DNA of 64,000 nt from the NCBI GenBank assembly GCA_913043285.1, contig CAJWML010000014.1, positions 1 to 64,000 of the forward strand, in the 5' to 3' direction. Source of the stretch: CAKZNE01 sp002695025 (GTDB lineage Bacteria; Bacteroidota; Bacteroidia; Flavobacteriales; Schleiferiaceae). This document shows positions 49,238-57,884 of this stretch, piece by piece (position 1 is the first letter of the stretch; the number at the start of each line of letters is the position of its first letter). The notes under the pieces are model-generated. The model searched no databases. It was not told the origin of the DNA and saw only the letters and a list, made by a program, of their open reading frames with translations. A program made the position numbers and the translations under genes.

Positions 49238-49723
49238 TCAATGTGGGGGAGGTCTGTGAGACGGTCTTCCTTGAGGATGAGGATCTTGCATCTTACGTAG
49301 CATTTTATGAATTACTGAATCAAAGGACTGGCGTTGTTCATTAGTGTTACAGAGCTGCCTCACTCTGGCAAAATGATCATATAACAGCTGTTCATCTTCT
49401 CTTTTTAAAAGAGTAATTTCATCTAATAACCGTTTTTTATCTCCAGTCCGGGTATAGTCAAAAAGTTCTTCGCGCTTATCATTGATCTTCCTTCGTAACT
49501 CACCGGCTGTTTTGCGGTGTTCTTGCACCAGTTCACGGTAACTTGTGGCCTGCTTCTCGTCAAATCCCACTTTCTGTATCAAAAATTGCATCGGATCATT
49601 CCTGGAAACAGGAGGTTTTTTGTGACCCTGGGACCAGATAAGGAATCCCAGTATGCCAAGATTGAGTATAACCAGTACCAGCAGGAATATCTTCAGAATT
49701 TTATTCTGCTTTACAAAATCCAT
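49238..49723 (-). CDS. CpxP/Spy-like periplasmic protein
   Basis: The 161-residue protein has an N-terminal membrane helix (LKIFLLVLVILNLGILGFLIW) and a helical periplasmic part rich in charged residues with LTxxQ-like repeats (VGFDEKQATSYRELVQEHRKTAGELRRKI, LLYDHFARVRQLCNTNEQRQSFDSVIHKML), the CpxP/CnrX/Spy fold. The His- and Pro-rich tail (DPHPQGRPSHRPPPH) may bind metal. In the cnr system such a protein senses metal and controls an ECF sigma factor; the position here, downstream of sigma and a small membrane protein, is the same. Confidence 0.85.
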   Translation of the reverse strand: MDFVKQNKILKIFLLVLVILNLGILGFLIWSQGHKKPPVSRNDPMQFLIQKVGFDEKQATSYRELVQEHRKTAGELRRKINDKREELFDYTRTGDKKRLLDEITLLKREDEQLLYDHFARVRQLCNTNEQRQSFDSVIHKMLRKMQDPHPQGRPSHRPPPH

Positions 49724-49725
49724 CG

Positions 49726-50031
49726 TTAGTAGCTTAAACTGTTATCAAAATAGGATACTGAAGGATCAGCTTCATTACCTGATGCCTCAGGCTGGCTTTG
49801 CATCCAAAAAACCATCCCCATATTCACCAGGAGAAGGACCGCTACACCAAAAGCCCAGCTCCACACCGAGGCGGTTTCATTTATGGCTGGCTGGCTTATA
49901 GCCTTACGTAATATCCGTTGGGCCATAAGGGGGCTTAGCTGCGGCTTCTCCAGGCGGTCAAGGCTTTGAAGGGTCTTTTCTAGTTCATGTTCTTTTTGCA
50001 TGTCTGCTATTTTAGACGTTATTTTTCCCAT
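49726..50031 (-). CDS. small membrane protein, probable anti-sigma factor
   Basis: The 101-residue protein has a helical cytoplasmic N-terminus (about 1-55: KITSKIADMQKEHELEKTLQSLDRLEKPQLSPLMAQRIL), one membrane helix (about 58-78: WSWAFGVAVLLLVNMGMVFW) and a short periplasmic tail. No zinc-binding His-Cys motif is present. Its ATG follows the stop of the ECF sigma gene with no gap (TAA-ATG), and the CpxP-like gene follows with a 2-bp gap, so the role as anti-sigma factor is inferred from position and topology only. Confidence 0.8.
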   Translation of the reverse strand: MGKITSKIADMQKEHELEKTLQSLDRLEKPQLSPLMAQRILRKAISQPAINETASVWSWAFGVAVLLLVNMGMVFWMQSQPEASGNEADPSVSYFDNSLSY

Positions 50032-50607
50032 TTACTTGCGGTCTTGCTCGTAATATTTTCCCAATAGTTTGCGAAGCTTTTGTCGTGCGCGGTGTAAAAG
50101 CGACTCTACGGAGCTTACGGTACATTCCATTATATCAGCAATTTCCTGGTAACTTTTGTCTTCCAGTTTACTCAGTGTAAAAGCTACTTTCTGGTTTTCC
50201 GGCAATTGGCTGATGGCTTTGAAGAGTATACTTGCCCGTTCTTTATTTTCCAGCTGAACTCCCGGGTGGTTGAAATCAGGCTGGTGCATCCAGCTTTCCT
50301 CATTGCGAAAGCTTAAAAAGGAAAACATACTTCCGCGTTTCTGTCTTTTTTGCGCTCTGAGGTAATCTAACGAACTGGAAATGGTGAGACGATAAATCCA
50401 GGTTTTTAGGGAACTGTCACCTCTGAAATCACTTACATATTGTAAAACGGATACAAACACCTCCTGTACTAGGTCCTCAGCTTCCTGTTGATTTTGGACC
50501 AGTCCCAGAGCGGTATTGTATACCAGGCCCGAATACTGACGGAAAAGTTCAGCAAAGGCTTTTTCATCCTTTTGTTGAAGGAGGGAGATGAGTTCATATT
50601 CGCTCAA
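50032..50607 (-). CDS. ECF RNA polymerase sigma factor
   Basis: The 191-residue protein is an ECF sigma factor with region 2 (FAELFRQYSGLVYNTALGLVQNQQEAEDLVQEVFVSVLQ, then LKTWIYRLTISSSLDYLRAQKR) and region 4 (LPENQKVAFTLSKLEDKSYQEIADIMECTVSSVESLLHRARQKLRKLL). The start is TTG at 50607, as no ATG precedes region 2. Directly followed by the small membrane protein and the CpxP-like gene, it probably controls this operon and the peroxidase gene in response to envelope or metal stress. Confidence 0.93.
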   Translation of the reverse strand: MSEYELISLLQQKDEKAFAELFRQYSGLVYNTALGLVQNQQEAEDLVQEVFVSVLQYVSDFRGDSSLKTWIYRLTISSSLDYLRAQKRQKRGSMFSFLSFRNEESWMHQPDFNHPGVQLENKERASILFKAISQLPENQKVAFTLSKLEDKSYQEIADIMECTVSSVESLLHRARQKLRKLLGKYYEQDRK

Positions 50608-50674
50608 AACAGGCTAAAGCTAAATCGGAAATACTATTTTCGAATTTTCATAAATGTAAGTGTAAAATTTATTT

Positions 50675-51526
50675 ATGGGCGGTTTAGGCATTATTGAAAT
50701 TATATTGATTGCTTCCAATATACTACTGAGCCTGAAAGGCTTTAATGACCGTTCCTTTTTCAACGATTGGTTGTTTCAGGTGGGTAAAGTACTCGAACAG
50801 AAAGAGTACAAGCGGTTGATAACTTCCGGGTTTTTGCATGTAAGTACCATGCACCTGGTTTTCAACATGATTACCCTTTACTTTTTTGCCGGGCACCTGG
50901 AGAGTTATGTAGGACCATTTGCTTTTCTGCTTATTTATTTTGGTAGTTTGCTGGGAGGAAATCTTTTTGCCCTCCTCGTGCATCAGAAGCACTGGGCATA
51001 CAGTGCAGTAGGTGCTTCGGGAGCCGTTAGCGGGCTTGTATTTGCTTCCATAGCGCTGTTTCCTGGTATGCAATTAGGTTTTTTTATGATACCTATTCCC
51101 ATTCCGGCCTGGCTTTTTGGTTTGGGATTTATACTCTACTCCATTTTCGGGATCCGTTCGCAGCGCGATAATATAGGGCATGAAGCTCACCTGGGCGGAG
51201 CCGTAATAGGTTTACTTATTGCCATTGCTTTTCAACCACAGGTGCTTACCTCCAATACTTTAACCATTATGTTGGTATTGGTGCCTTCTTTGTCCTTTAT
51301 GCTGGTTGTACTGTTTCAACCATCCCTTTTATCAGGACATTATTCGTCCGTTCGTAAAACCGAAAAGGTGAGGAACCAGGTGAAGGCAGATGAACACTAC
51401 AATGCTATAAAGGCTGAAAAGCAAAAAGAACTGGACCGTATCCTGGAAAAAATCAAGGAAAAAGGGATGGACAGTCTTACCAAAGAGGAAAAATGGCATT
51501 TGGATACCTATGGTGATACAATTTAG
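50675..51526 (+). CDS. rhomboid-family intramembrane protease
   Basis: The 283-residue protein has about six transmembrane segments. Catalytic Ser is in the motif VGASGAVSGLVFASIALFPG and the His in GHEAHLGGAVIGLLIA; helix 2 carries MHLVFNMITLYFFAGHLES with the conserved His/Asn. A long charged C-terminal tail (KAEKQKELDRILEKIKEKGMDSLTKEEKWHLDTYG) is predicted to be a coiled coil and includes a short DUF-type motif (SLTKEEK) often seen in rhomboids. It is divergent from the sigma factor gene and converges on the SCO gene (4-bp overlap). Confidence 0.92.
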   Translation: MGGLGIIEIILIASNILLSLKGFNDRSFFNDWLFQVGKVLEQKEYKRLITSGFLHVSTMHLVFNMITLYFFAGHLESYVGPFAFLLIYFGSLLGGNLFALLVHQKHWAYSAVGASGAVSGLVFASIALFPGMQLGFFMIPIPIPAWLFGLGFILYSIFGIRSQRDNIGHEAHLGGAVIGLLIAIAFQPQVLTSNTLTIMLVLVPSLSFMLVVLFQPSLLSGHYSSVRKTEKVRNQVKADEHYNAIKAEKQKELDRILEKIKEKGMDSLTKEEKWHLDTYGDTI

Positions 51527-52143
51527 TGGGCTTTTTTCTGAATGTTTACATCCAGGTAGAGGTTTTCAAGTTCTGTAGGGTTGTCCATAGGGTAAATCCC
51601 CCGGATAAAACCATGTTTATCCAGCAAGTACAGGTTCTCAAAACTGGGAATAACCTCCTTACCTGCACTGTACATTTCAGGCATTGCCTGTATAAGCCCC
51701 GTCATATCTTCTTCAGTTCCCCTTAAAACATACCATTTACCGGAACGGGTTTTATAGCGTTGCAGGTAGTTATCCCACCCTGTAGAGGTACTATCTTTTT
51801 CCGGGTAGGCAAAGGAGAGTAATTGTACCTCAGGATCATTACCATAGTGTTCCTGTAGGTCCAACATAGTACGGCTGAGCACAGGGCATGGACCCTGGCA
51901 GGGAAGTTTGAAAAAGTGTGCTATCCGGATGTGTAAAGTGTCCTCATTCCCGCTGAAGCTATGGTTATTCTGATCCTGAAGGGAATAATCCTGCACGCGA
52001 TTGAAACCATTTATGTCATCTCCAGGAATAATCCATTCAGGTTCCATAGCCGGTCCTTTAAAATAAGGCAATCTGGGTTTACTGGGCTGGTTGGTGCAAG
52101 CCCAGGTGAGGCTTAAAAGAAGGAGAATGTGGAGGATTCGCAT
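51523..52143 (-). CDS. SCO1/SenC-like lipoprotein
   Basis: The 206-residue protein has a lipoprotein signal (HILLLLSLTWAC). The mature protein has a thioredoxin-like fold with the copper-binding CxxxC motif (CQGPC in FKLPCQGPCPVLS) and a conserved His further on (in the segment YLLDKHGFIRGIYP, position for the third ligand). SCO proteins insert copper into the CuA site of cytochrome oxidase or act as thiol oxidoreductases. Normal length. Its 3' end overlaps the rhomboid gene by 4 bp. The 208-bp region upstream (52144-52351) is gene-free. Confidence 0.9.
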   Translation of the reverse strand: MRILHILLLLSLTWACTNQPSKPRLPYFKGPAMEPEWIIPGDDINGFNRVQDYSLQDQNNHSFSGNEDTLHIRIAHFFKLPCQGPCPVLSRTMLDLQEHYGNDPEVQLLSFAYPEKDSTSTGWDNYLQRYKTRSGKWYVLRGTEEDMTGLIQAMPEMYSAGKEVIPSFENLYLLDKHGFIRGIYPMDNPTELENLYLDVNIQKKAH

Positions 52144-52296
52144 AATTGAAGCTTCAAATAAGGTGCAAGTTAGTAAGTTACAGTAAACCTATATCGCCTG
52201 AATACAATTTGGGAAAATTATAGACCCTTAATTGGTTTCATTATTTATACAGGTCTATAAGTGTTTGATTTATAGTCTGTAAAAATTTGATAGCAA

Positions 52297-52329
52297 TTGT
52301 GAAAGTGATTTAATTACTTCATCATTTTG
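52297..52329 (+). promoter_or_regulatory. candidate promoter of the SET-domain gene
   Basis: TTG (52297-52299) and TCATTTTG (52322-52329), 22 bp apart, approximate the Bacteroidota -33/-7 pattern. It ends 22 bp before the ATG at 52352. Confidence 0.4.
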
Positions 52330-52351
52330 CACTGTTAAACCTAATAAAGTT

Positions 52352-52945
52352 ATGATCCATCCTGATACAGAAATACGTTTCATCTCCAACGAGATAGGCT
52401 ATGGTGTAGTAGCCAAAAAATTAATCCCCAAAGGCACTATTACCTGGGTGCTGGACAAACTGGACCGTGAATTCACTCCCCTGGAAGTAAGTGACCTGGA
52501 CCCGGTTTACCGCGAAATATTGGGTATCTATACTTTTCGTAATAATAAAGGCAACTATGTGTTATGCTGGGACAATGGTCGTTACGTAAACCATAGTTTT
52601 AATTCCAATTGCCTTACTACGGCCTATGATTTTGAAATTGCCATTCGCGATATACAGGTTGGTGAGCAGCTTACCGATGATTATGGCTATCTCAATATTA
52701 ACGAACCGTTCCGGGCACATCCCGAAGGTACCCGTAGAAAGATCGTTTACCCGGATGACTTATTGAAATATTATAAAAACTGGGATAAAAAACTTTTACC
52801 GGCCTTTAAAAGGATACCGGAAGCTGAGCAGCCTCTGCGTAACCTGATTAAGGCAGAACAATGGGAGGAGATTGAAAAAATAGCCAGCGGAGAAAAGGAA
52901 ATGGTATCCATACTCAGTAATTACTATTCGGAAGATCAGGATTAA
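52352..52945 (+). CDS. SET-domain protein
   Basis: The 197-residue protein has a SET domain (about 7-125): NEIGYGVVAKKLIPKGTITWVL, the NHSF motif in RYVNHSFNSNC, and the catalytic/cofactor motif GEQLTDDYGYLN. These residues match SET-type lysine methyltransferases of eukaryotes and some bacteria, which use S-adenosylmethionine. The remaining C-terminal part is charged and helical. Substrate unknown; proteins of this type in Bacteroidota are not characterised. The gene stands alone, with a weak promoter upstream. Confidence 0.92.
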   Translation: MIHPDTEIRFISNEIGYGVVAKKLIPKGTITWVLDKLDREFTPLEVSDLDPVYREILGIYTFRNNKGNYVLCWDNGRYVNHSFNSNCLTTAYDFEIAIRDIQVGEQLTDDYGYLNINEPFRAHPEGTRRKIVYPDDLLKYYKNWDKKLLPAFKRIPEAEQPLRNLIKAEQWEEIEKIASGEKEMVSILSNYYSEDQD

Positions 52946-52983
52946 GTTGCTGAAATAAAGGTTTTTAAAGAACTCTCACGATT

Positions 52984-53015
52984 TTGTGCAAACAAGATTC
53001 GGGTTTTTCAGTTTG
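52984..53015 (+). promoter_or_regulatory. candidate promoter of the GH3 gene
   Basis: TTG (52984-52986) is 21 bp from TCAGTTTG (53008-53015), one base off TAnnTTTG, 25 bp before the ATG at 53041. Confidence 0.45.
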
Positions 53016-53040
53016 TAACTGAGAACCTATTAATGTAGAT

Positions 53041-54576
53041 ATGCATATACTCGGAGGAGTCATAAAACAAGTCATTAATCTCAAGCACGGAATAGAAGAC
53101 AGTACCCAGGCCAGTCCGGCAGAACGCCAGACCGAACAGCTGGAAAACCTTCTTAAAAAGGCAAAAGATACCGCCTTCGGTAAGTTTTACAATTTTGAAG
53201 GGATACTGGAGGCTGAGAACATGCGTGAGGAATTCAGTAAGAGGGTACCTATTCATGAGTACAATGAGATGCACGATAGCTGGTGGCATCAACAATTGAA
53301 ATACCCGGATATTACCTGGCCGGGCCGGCCTGATTATTTTGCACGCAGCAGTGGTACTACAGGGAGCGAACCCAAGCGCATTCCCGTTACCAATGAGATG
53401 ATAGACTCTATACGCAGTGTGGGCATTGCGCAACTTACAAGCCTTGCCAATTTTGATTTGCCCCCTGAATTTTTTGAAAAACAGATACTTATGCTGGGCA
53501 GTTCTACCAAACTGGATGAGGTGGACGGTCATGAGGAAGGAGAGATCAGCGGTATAAGTGCCAGTAACATTCCCGGATGGTTTGATACGGTATATAAACC
53601 CGGTAAGGAAATAGCTTCTATACCCGATTGGGACGAGAAGGTAAGGCGCATAGCTGAAGAGGCTCCCAATTGGGACATTGGTGCGGCCAGTGGGATACCC
53701 AGTTGGTTGCTACTCTTGTTCAAGGAAGTACTGAAAGTCAATAACGCCAAATCCATTCATGAAGTCTGGCCTGACTTTAAGGTATATACAACTGGCGGTG
53801 TGGCTTTTGAACCCTACCGTGATGCTTTTGAAGAGCTGTTTGATAAGGAGGTGATCATTATGGACACTTACCTGGCCAGCGAAGGTTTCTTTGCCTTCAA
53901 TGCCCGTCCGGAAACCCACGCCATGCGGCTGGCTACCCAACATGGGGTTTATTACGAATTTGTACCTTTTGACAAACGCGGTTTTGATGACGAGGGTAAC
54001 ATACTGGATTGCCCGGAAGTACATACCTTGGATGACGTGGATACCGAAACCAACTACGCTATGATCATCAGTACCTGCTCGGGAACCTGGCGCTACATGA
54101 TAGGGGATACAGTGAAGTTTGAAAACCTGGAACAGAACGAAATTGTAATATCCGGGCGTACCAAGCATTTTCTCAATGTGGTGGGTTCACAGCTTTCAGA
54201 AGATAAAATGAACGCTGCCGTTAAAAAAGTATCTACAGACTGTGGTTGTTCCATAGACGAGTTTACCGTAGCCGCTGTACGCGATGAGAATGGAGATTAT
54301 TTTCACGAATGGATACTGGGGGTGGAAAACGGTGAAAACCTGGATGATGAAGATACCGCCAGGCGCATGGATGAATGTCTGAAGGAAATGAATAAGAATT
54401 ATGCGGTAGCCCGCAGCAAAGCCCTTAAAGGCGTTAAGGTGTATGGTGTACCTGTTGAGCGGTTTTATGACTGGCACGAGAAAAGCCGGAAAAAGGGAGG
54501 GCAGGTGAAAACCAAAAAATTGATGAGCGAAGATGAATTCAAGGAGTTTCGGGATTTTGTATTGAAATACTCGTAA
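53041..54576 (+). CDS. GH3-family acyl-adenylate enzyme
   Basis: The 511-residue protein matches the GH3 family: the P-loop-like motif SSGTTGSEPKRIPVTNEM (ATP binding, about 101-117), IMDTYLASEGFFAF, and the hinge region YAMIISTCSGTWRYMIGDTVKF. GH3 enzymes of plants conjugate amino acids to acyl hormones; in bacteria they probably form acyl-amide bonds with an unknown acyl substrate. Start ATG at 53041. It lies 50 bp upstream of fabI on the same strand, with no terminator seen, so a link to fatty acids is a reasonable guess. Confidence 0.93.
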   Translation: MHILGGVIKQVINLKHGIEDSTQASPAERQTEQLENLLKKAKDTAFGKFYNFEGILEAENMREEFSKRVPIHEYNEMHDSWWHQQLKYPDITWPGRPDYFARSSGTTGSEPKRIPVTNEMIDSIRSVGIAQLTSLANFDLPPEFFEKQILMLGSSTKLDEVDGHEEGEISGISASNIPGWFDTVYKPGKEIASIPDWDEKVRRIAEEAPNWDIGAASGIPSWLLLLFKEVLKVNNAKSIHEVWPDFKVYTTGGVAFEPYRDAFEELFDKEVIIMDTYLASEGFFAFNARPETHAMRLATQHGVYYEFVPFDKRGFDDEGNILDCPEVHTLDDVDTETNYAMIISTCSGTWRYMIGDTVKFENLEQNEIVISGRTKHFLNVVGSQLSEDKMNAAVKKVSTDCGCSIDEFTVAAVRDENGDYFHEWILGVENGENLDDEDTARRMDECLKEMNKNYAVARSKALKGVKVYGVPVERFYDWHEKSRKKGGQVKTKKLMSEDEFKEFRDFVLKYS

Positions 54577-54626
54577 GACGAAAACTCTTAACTTTACCCG
54601 CAACAAACCAGAAAACATCTTTATTT

Positions 54627-55472
54627 ATGTCTTCAAAACTCTTAGAAGGTAAAAGGGGTATCATCTTCGGAGCCCTGGATAATAATTCCATTGCGTGGAA
54701 GGTAGCTGAAAAAGCCAATCATTACGGTGCCAGGTTCGTTCTGACCAACGCTCCTGTGGCTATGCGTATGGGAGAGATCAACAAACTGGCAGAGGCTACA
54801 GGTTCGGAAGTAATACCGGCTGATGCCACCAATATGGAAGATCTCGAAAACCTGTTTACCAAAGCAGAAGAGGTACTGGGTGGAAAGCTGGATTTTGTCC
54901 TGCATTCCATTGGTATGTCCGTAAACGTGCGCAAGGGTAAGGAATACACCGATCTCAATTACGACTGGCTGCATAAGGGCTGGGATGTATCAGCAGTTTC
55001 CTTCCACAAGGTTATGCAAACAGCCTGGAAGCTGGACAGCATGTCCGAATGGGGCAGTATTGTGGCGCTTACCTATATGGCCGCCCAGAGAGTATTCCCG
55101 GATTACAACGATATGGCCGATAATAAGGCCTACCTGGAAAGTGTAGCGCGTAGCTTTGGTTACCATTGGGGTGTACGCAGGAAAGTGCGGGTCAACACTA
55201 TTTCACAATCGCCTACCATGACCACTGCCGGTAGCGGTGTAAAAGGTTTTGACGGTTTCATAAAGTTTGCCGATAAAACCTCTCCGCTGGGCAATGCTAC
55301 TGCTGATGATTGTGCCAATTATGTCATCACTCTCTTCAGCGATCTTACGCGTAGGGTAACCCTTCAGAACCTTTTCCATGATGGTGGATTCAGCAATATG
55401 GGGGTTAGCGATGCCGTAATGGCGCAGTTCATGAATAACGACAGTTCTAACGAAGCGGGGGAAGAGGCATAA
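54627..55472 (+). CDS. fabI: enoyl-ACP reductase
   Basis: The 281-residue protein is FabI: GIIFGALDNNSIAWKVAEKANHYGARFVLT (NADH binding with the FabI-specific gap), LHSIGMS, and the catalytic Tyr-x6-Lys in DYNDMADNKAYLES, followed by VNTISQSPTMTTAG. It reduces trans-2-enoyl-ACP in the last step of fatty acid elongation. A good terminator follows at 55496. The gene probably shares a transcript with the upstream GH3 gene. Confidence 0.96.
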   Translation: MSSKLLEGKRGIIFGALDNNSIAWKVAEKANHYGARFVLTNAPVAMRMGEINKLAEATGSEVIPADATNMEDLENLFTKAEEVLGGKLDFVLHSIGMSVNVRKGKEYTDLNYDWLHKGWDVSAVSFHKVMQTAWKLDSMSEWGSIVALTYMAAQRVFPDYNDMADNKAYLESVARSFGYHWGVRRKVRVNTISQSPTMTTAGSGVKGFDGFIKFADKTSPLGNATADDCANYVITLFSDLTRRVTLQNLFHDGGFSNMGVSDAVMAQFMNNDSSNEAGEEA

Positions 55473-55495
55473 CCCCCATTTCAATATTCCTATAG

Positions 55496-55521
55496 AGGCA
55501 GCCTTGAGCTGCCTTTTTTTT
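55496..55521 (+). terminator. intrinsic terminator after fabI
   Basis: AGGCAGC and GCTGCCT form a 7-bp stem with a 5-nt loop, followed by a run of T. It lies 23 bp past the stop codon. Confidence 0.92.
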
Positions 55522-55622
55522 GTGCTTGGTAAGATCTTGCTATTGTAATTTCAAGGAGCTTTTTGACAGCATTAAAGTTATCTTTATAAAAAACCAAAAA
55601 TCCTAAGAATAAAGTTCTGAAA

Positions 55623-56459
55623 GTGACACTAAAAAGTTTGAAGGATAGCTTTATCCAGGGCCTTAAACAAAATTATTCCTCATCAGAAGCTGAACAACTT
55701 TTTTATATGGCCATTGACCATCTTTGGACCTTGTCCCGAACGGATTACCTGAGGGATAGTGGCAAGGAATGGGAAAAGGATACTTCCGGTCTGCACCGAA
55801 TAGTTTTACGTTTACTTCAACATGAACCCATTCAGTATATAATTGGCGAAACCCTTTTTTACGGGCTCAGGATAAAGCTTAACCGCCATACCCTCATCCC
55901 AAGGCCGGAAACGGAAGAATTGATGGAGCGAATTAAAAACAGTGACCTGCAGCCTGAAACTATACTGGATGCAGGCTCGGGAAGTGGATGTATAGCATTG
56001 GCCCTTAAAAGGATATTCCCGGCTGCCCACTGCACCGGTGTGGATATTTCAGAGGGAGCCTTGCAGCTAGCCCGCCAAAACGCTGTATTGAATGGACTGG
56101 AAGTGTCTTTCAGGCAGATGGATATTCTGAAGTCTGAAAATTTGCAGCAAAGCTTTGATCTTATTGTAAGCAATCCACCTTATGTCGCTGAAGCTGAAAA
56201 AGAAAACATGAGTGCAGGGGTCACAGATCATGAGCCTTATACTGCGCTTTTTGTTCCGGACGCAGACCCATTGGTATTTTACCGTATGATAGAAAAGATA
56301 GCAGATAAGAAGCTGAACCCCGGGGGCAGGATATTCCTGGAGATCAACCAGCGTTTTGGTCCTGAAACAGCTGCCTTATTCAGTAGCGGACCCTGGCAGC
56401 AGGTCATCCTTCACCAGGACTTGTCTGGGAATGATCGCTTCCTGGAAGTTTGGAAATAA
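55623..56459 (+). CDS. prmC: peptide chain release factor N5-glutamine methyltransferase
   Basis: The 278-residue protein is PrmC/HemK: N-terminal helical domain, SAM motif ILDAGSGSGCIALALKRIFP, and the catalytic motif VSNPPYVAEAE (NPPY). It methylates the GGQ glutamine of release factors RF1 and RF2. Start codon is GTG at 55623; no ATG precedes the conserved region. It converges with the HU gene across a shared terminator. Confidence 0.95.
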   Translation: MTLKSLKDSFIQGLKQNYSSSEAEQLFYMAIDHLWTLSRTDYLRDSGKEWEKDTSGLHRIVLRLLQHEPIQYIIGETLFYGLRIKLNRHTLIPRPETEELMERIKNSDLQPETILDAGSGSGCIALALKRIFPAAHCTGVDISEGALQLARQNAVLNGLEVSFRQMDILKSENLQQSFDLIVSNPPYVAEAEKENMSAGVTDHEPYTALFVPDADPLVFYRMIEKIADKKLNPGGRIFLEINQRFGPETAALFSSGPWQQVILHQDLSGNDRFLEVWK

Positions 56460-56485
56460 AAAAAGCCCTTCGTTAGAAGGGCCTT
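56458..56485. terminator. bidirectional terminator between prmC and HU genes
   Basis: GCCCTTC and GAAGGGC pair around the loop GTTA, with A residues before and TTAAT after, so it can end transcripts from both sides. Confidence 0.85.
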
Positions 56486-56505
56486 AATATCGTGTGTACG
56501 TACAA

Positions 56506-56775
56506 TTACAGTTTGCCGTTAAGCTCTGAACCGGCTTTAAATTTAGCTACTGTTTTTGCTGGGATCTGGATTTTCTTACCAGTCTGTGGGTTTCTTCCTT
56601 CACGGGCAGCTCTTTTAGAAGTGGAGAAAGTGCCGAAACCAAGAACAGTTACTCTGCCACCTTTGCTCAAAGTACCGGTAACGTTATCAGTGAAAGAGTC
56701 TAATGCCTTTTTCGCAGCAGCTTTAGAGATGCCGGCATCAGCTGCCATTGCATCAATAAGATCAGCTTTGTTCAT
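56506..56775 (-). CDS. HU-family DNA-binding protein
   Basis: The 89-residue protein is a standard HU/IHF histone-like protein: MNKADLIDAMAADAGISKAAAKKALDSF, the beta arm GRNPQTGKKIQIPAK with its Arg-Asn-Pro tip, and KFKAGSEL at the end. It binds and bends DNA as a dimer. Upstream is the best promoter in the window (TTG-N19-TAACTTTG), as expected for a highly expressed gene. A terminator lies at 56458-56485. Confidence 0.97.
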   Translation of the reverse strand: MNKADLIDAMAADAGISKAAAKKALDSFTDNVTGTLSKGGRVTVLGFGTFSTSKRAAREGRNPQTGKKIQIPAKTVAKFKAGSELNGKL

Positions 56776-56816
56776 AGTGATGATGAATTTTGGTTATACA
56801 ATTATATTAACGTTAA

Positions 56817-56846
56817 CAAAGTTAGACGAATAGCGGGATTAGGCAA
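56817..56846 (-). promoter_or_regulatory. canonical Bacteroidota promoter of the HU gene
   Basis: On the minus strand TTG (56844-56846) and TAACTTTG (56817-56824) are exactly 19 bp apart, a full match to the -33/-7 consensus TTG-N19-TAnnTTTG. Transcription would start about 35 nt before the ATG. Confidence 0.82.
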
Positions 56847-56934
56847 GATTAGGCCCTAAAAAAGCCCGTTTTTGTTGAAAATTATGAATTATTGTTAATA
56901 AACATGGCCTCAATCCTTCTCGCAGTGCGGGATT

Positions 56935-57876
56935 TCACCTAAAACAGGCGTTTTCAGCAAAGGAAAATCCATTCAAAAGATCCTTTATCAGCATCCTTTT
57001 TTTGCCTTCCAGCTGTAGTTCAAGCACGTTCACACTTCCTTCTCCACACTGAACGGATAGATAGGAACGGTTATCCGTTTGAATAGAACCAGGGGTATTT
57101 CCGTGTACATTGTCACTACTTTCACAGCGGAGGATCTTACAGTTCAGTAGTTCATTGTTATTATGGAGTGTGCTATGCGAAGCAGGGTACGGAGAGAGTC
57201 CTCTTACCAGGTTGTATACCTCTTCAGCCGGTTTGGAGAAGTCAAGCCGGGTATTTTCCTTATCCAGTTTAGGAGCTGCTTTGGCATTAACATTCAGAGG
57301 TTGGGGTCTAGCCCTCAGGCTTCCCTTATCCAGTCCCCGCACTGTTTCCAGTAGTAATTTAGCTCCTGCCGACATGAGTTTGTCGTGCAGGTCTCCGGCC
57401 GTATCCGTTTTGGCAATGTTTACTTCCTTCTGCAACAGCATATCCCCGGTATCAATCTTTTCATTGATAAAGAAAGTGGTGATTCCTGATTTTTTCTCAC
57501 CGTTAATCACCGCCCAGTTAATAGGTGCTGCGCCCCGGTAATCGGGCAGGAGGGAGGCGTGCAGGTTAATGGTACCCAGGCGGGGCATTTCCCATACAAT
57601 CTTAGGCAACATCCGAAAGGCCACTACTACAAAAAGGTCGGCCTCTATAGCAGCCAGCTCTTCAATAAAACCGGGATCTTTGAGATTGGCCGGTTGCAGC
57701 ACAGGTATGTTGTGCTGCAGGGCATAACTTTTAACGGATGACATCATCATCTTCCGGCCCCGTCCGGCAGGCTTATCTGCAGCTGTAATAACCGCTGCTA
57801 CTTCTATTTCGGATGAATGGAGTACTTCCAGGCTGGCCACCGCAAAATCAGGGGTGCCCATAAAAACAATGCGCAT
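56935..57876 (-). CDS. fmt: methionyl-tRNA formyltransferase
   Basis: The 313-residue protein is Fmt: MRIVFMGTPDFAVASLEVL, the catalytic loop NLHASLLPDYRGAAPINWAVINGEKKSGITTFFINEKIDTGD (HASLLPxxRGxxP with Asn/His) and a C-terminal OB-like domain. It formylates initiator Met-tRNA. Length is normal and all catalytic residues are present. It lies downstream of the DUF6588 gene on the same strand, separated by a terminator, and so probably has its own promoter. Confidence 0.97.
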   Translation of the reverse strand: MRIVFMGTPDFAVASLEVLHSSEIEVAAVITAADKPAGRGRKMMMSSVKSYALQHNIPVLQPANLKDPGFIEELAAIEADLFVVVAFRMLPKIVWEMPRLGTINLHASLLPDYRGAAPINWAVINGEKKSGITTFFINEKIDTGDMLLQKEVNIAKTDTAGDLHDKLMSAGAKLLLETVRGLDKGSLRARPQPLNVNAKAAPKLDKENTRLDFSKPAEEVYNLVRGLSPYPASHSTLHNNNELLNCKILRCESSDNVHGNTPGSIQTDNRSYLSVQCGEGSVNVLELQLEGKKRMLIKDLLNGFSFAENACFR

Positions 57877-57884
57877 AGTAAAAA

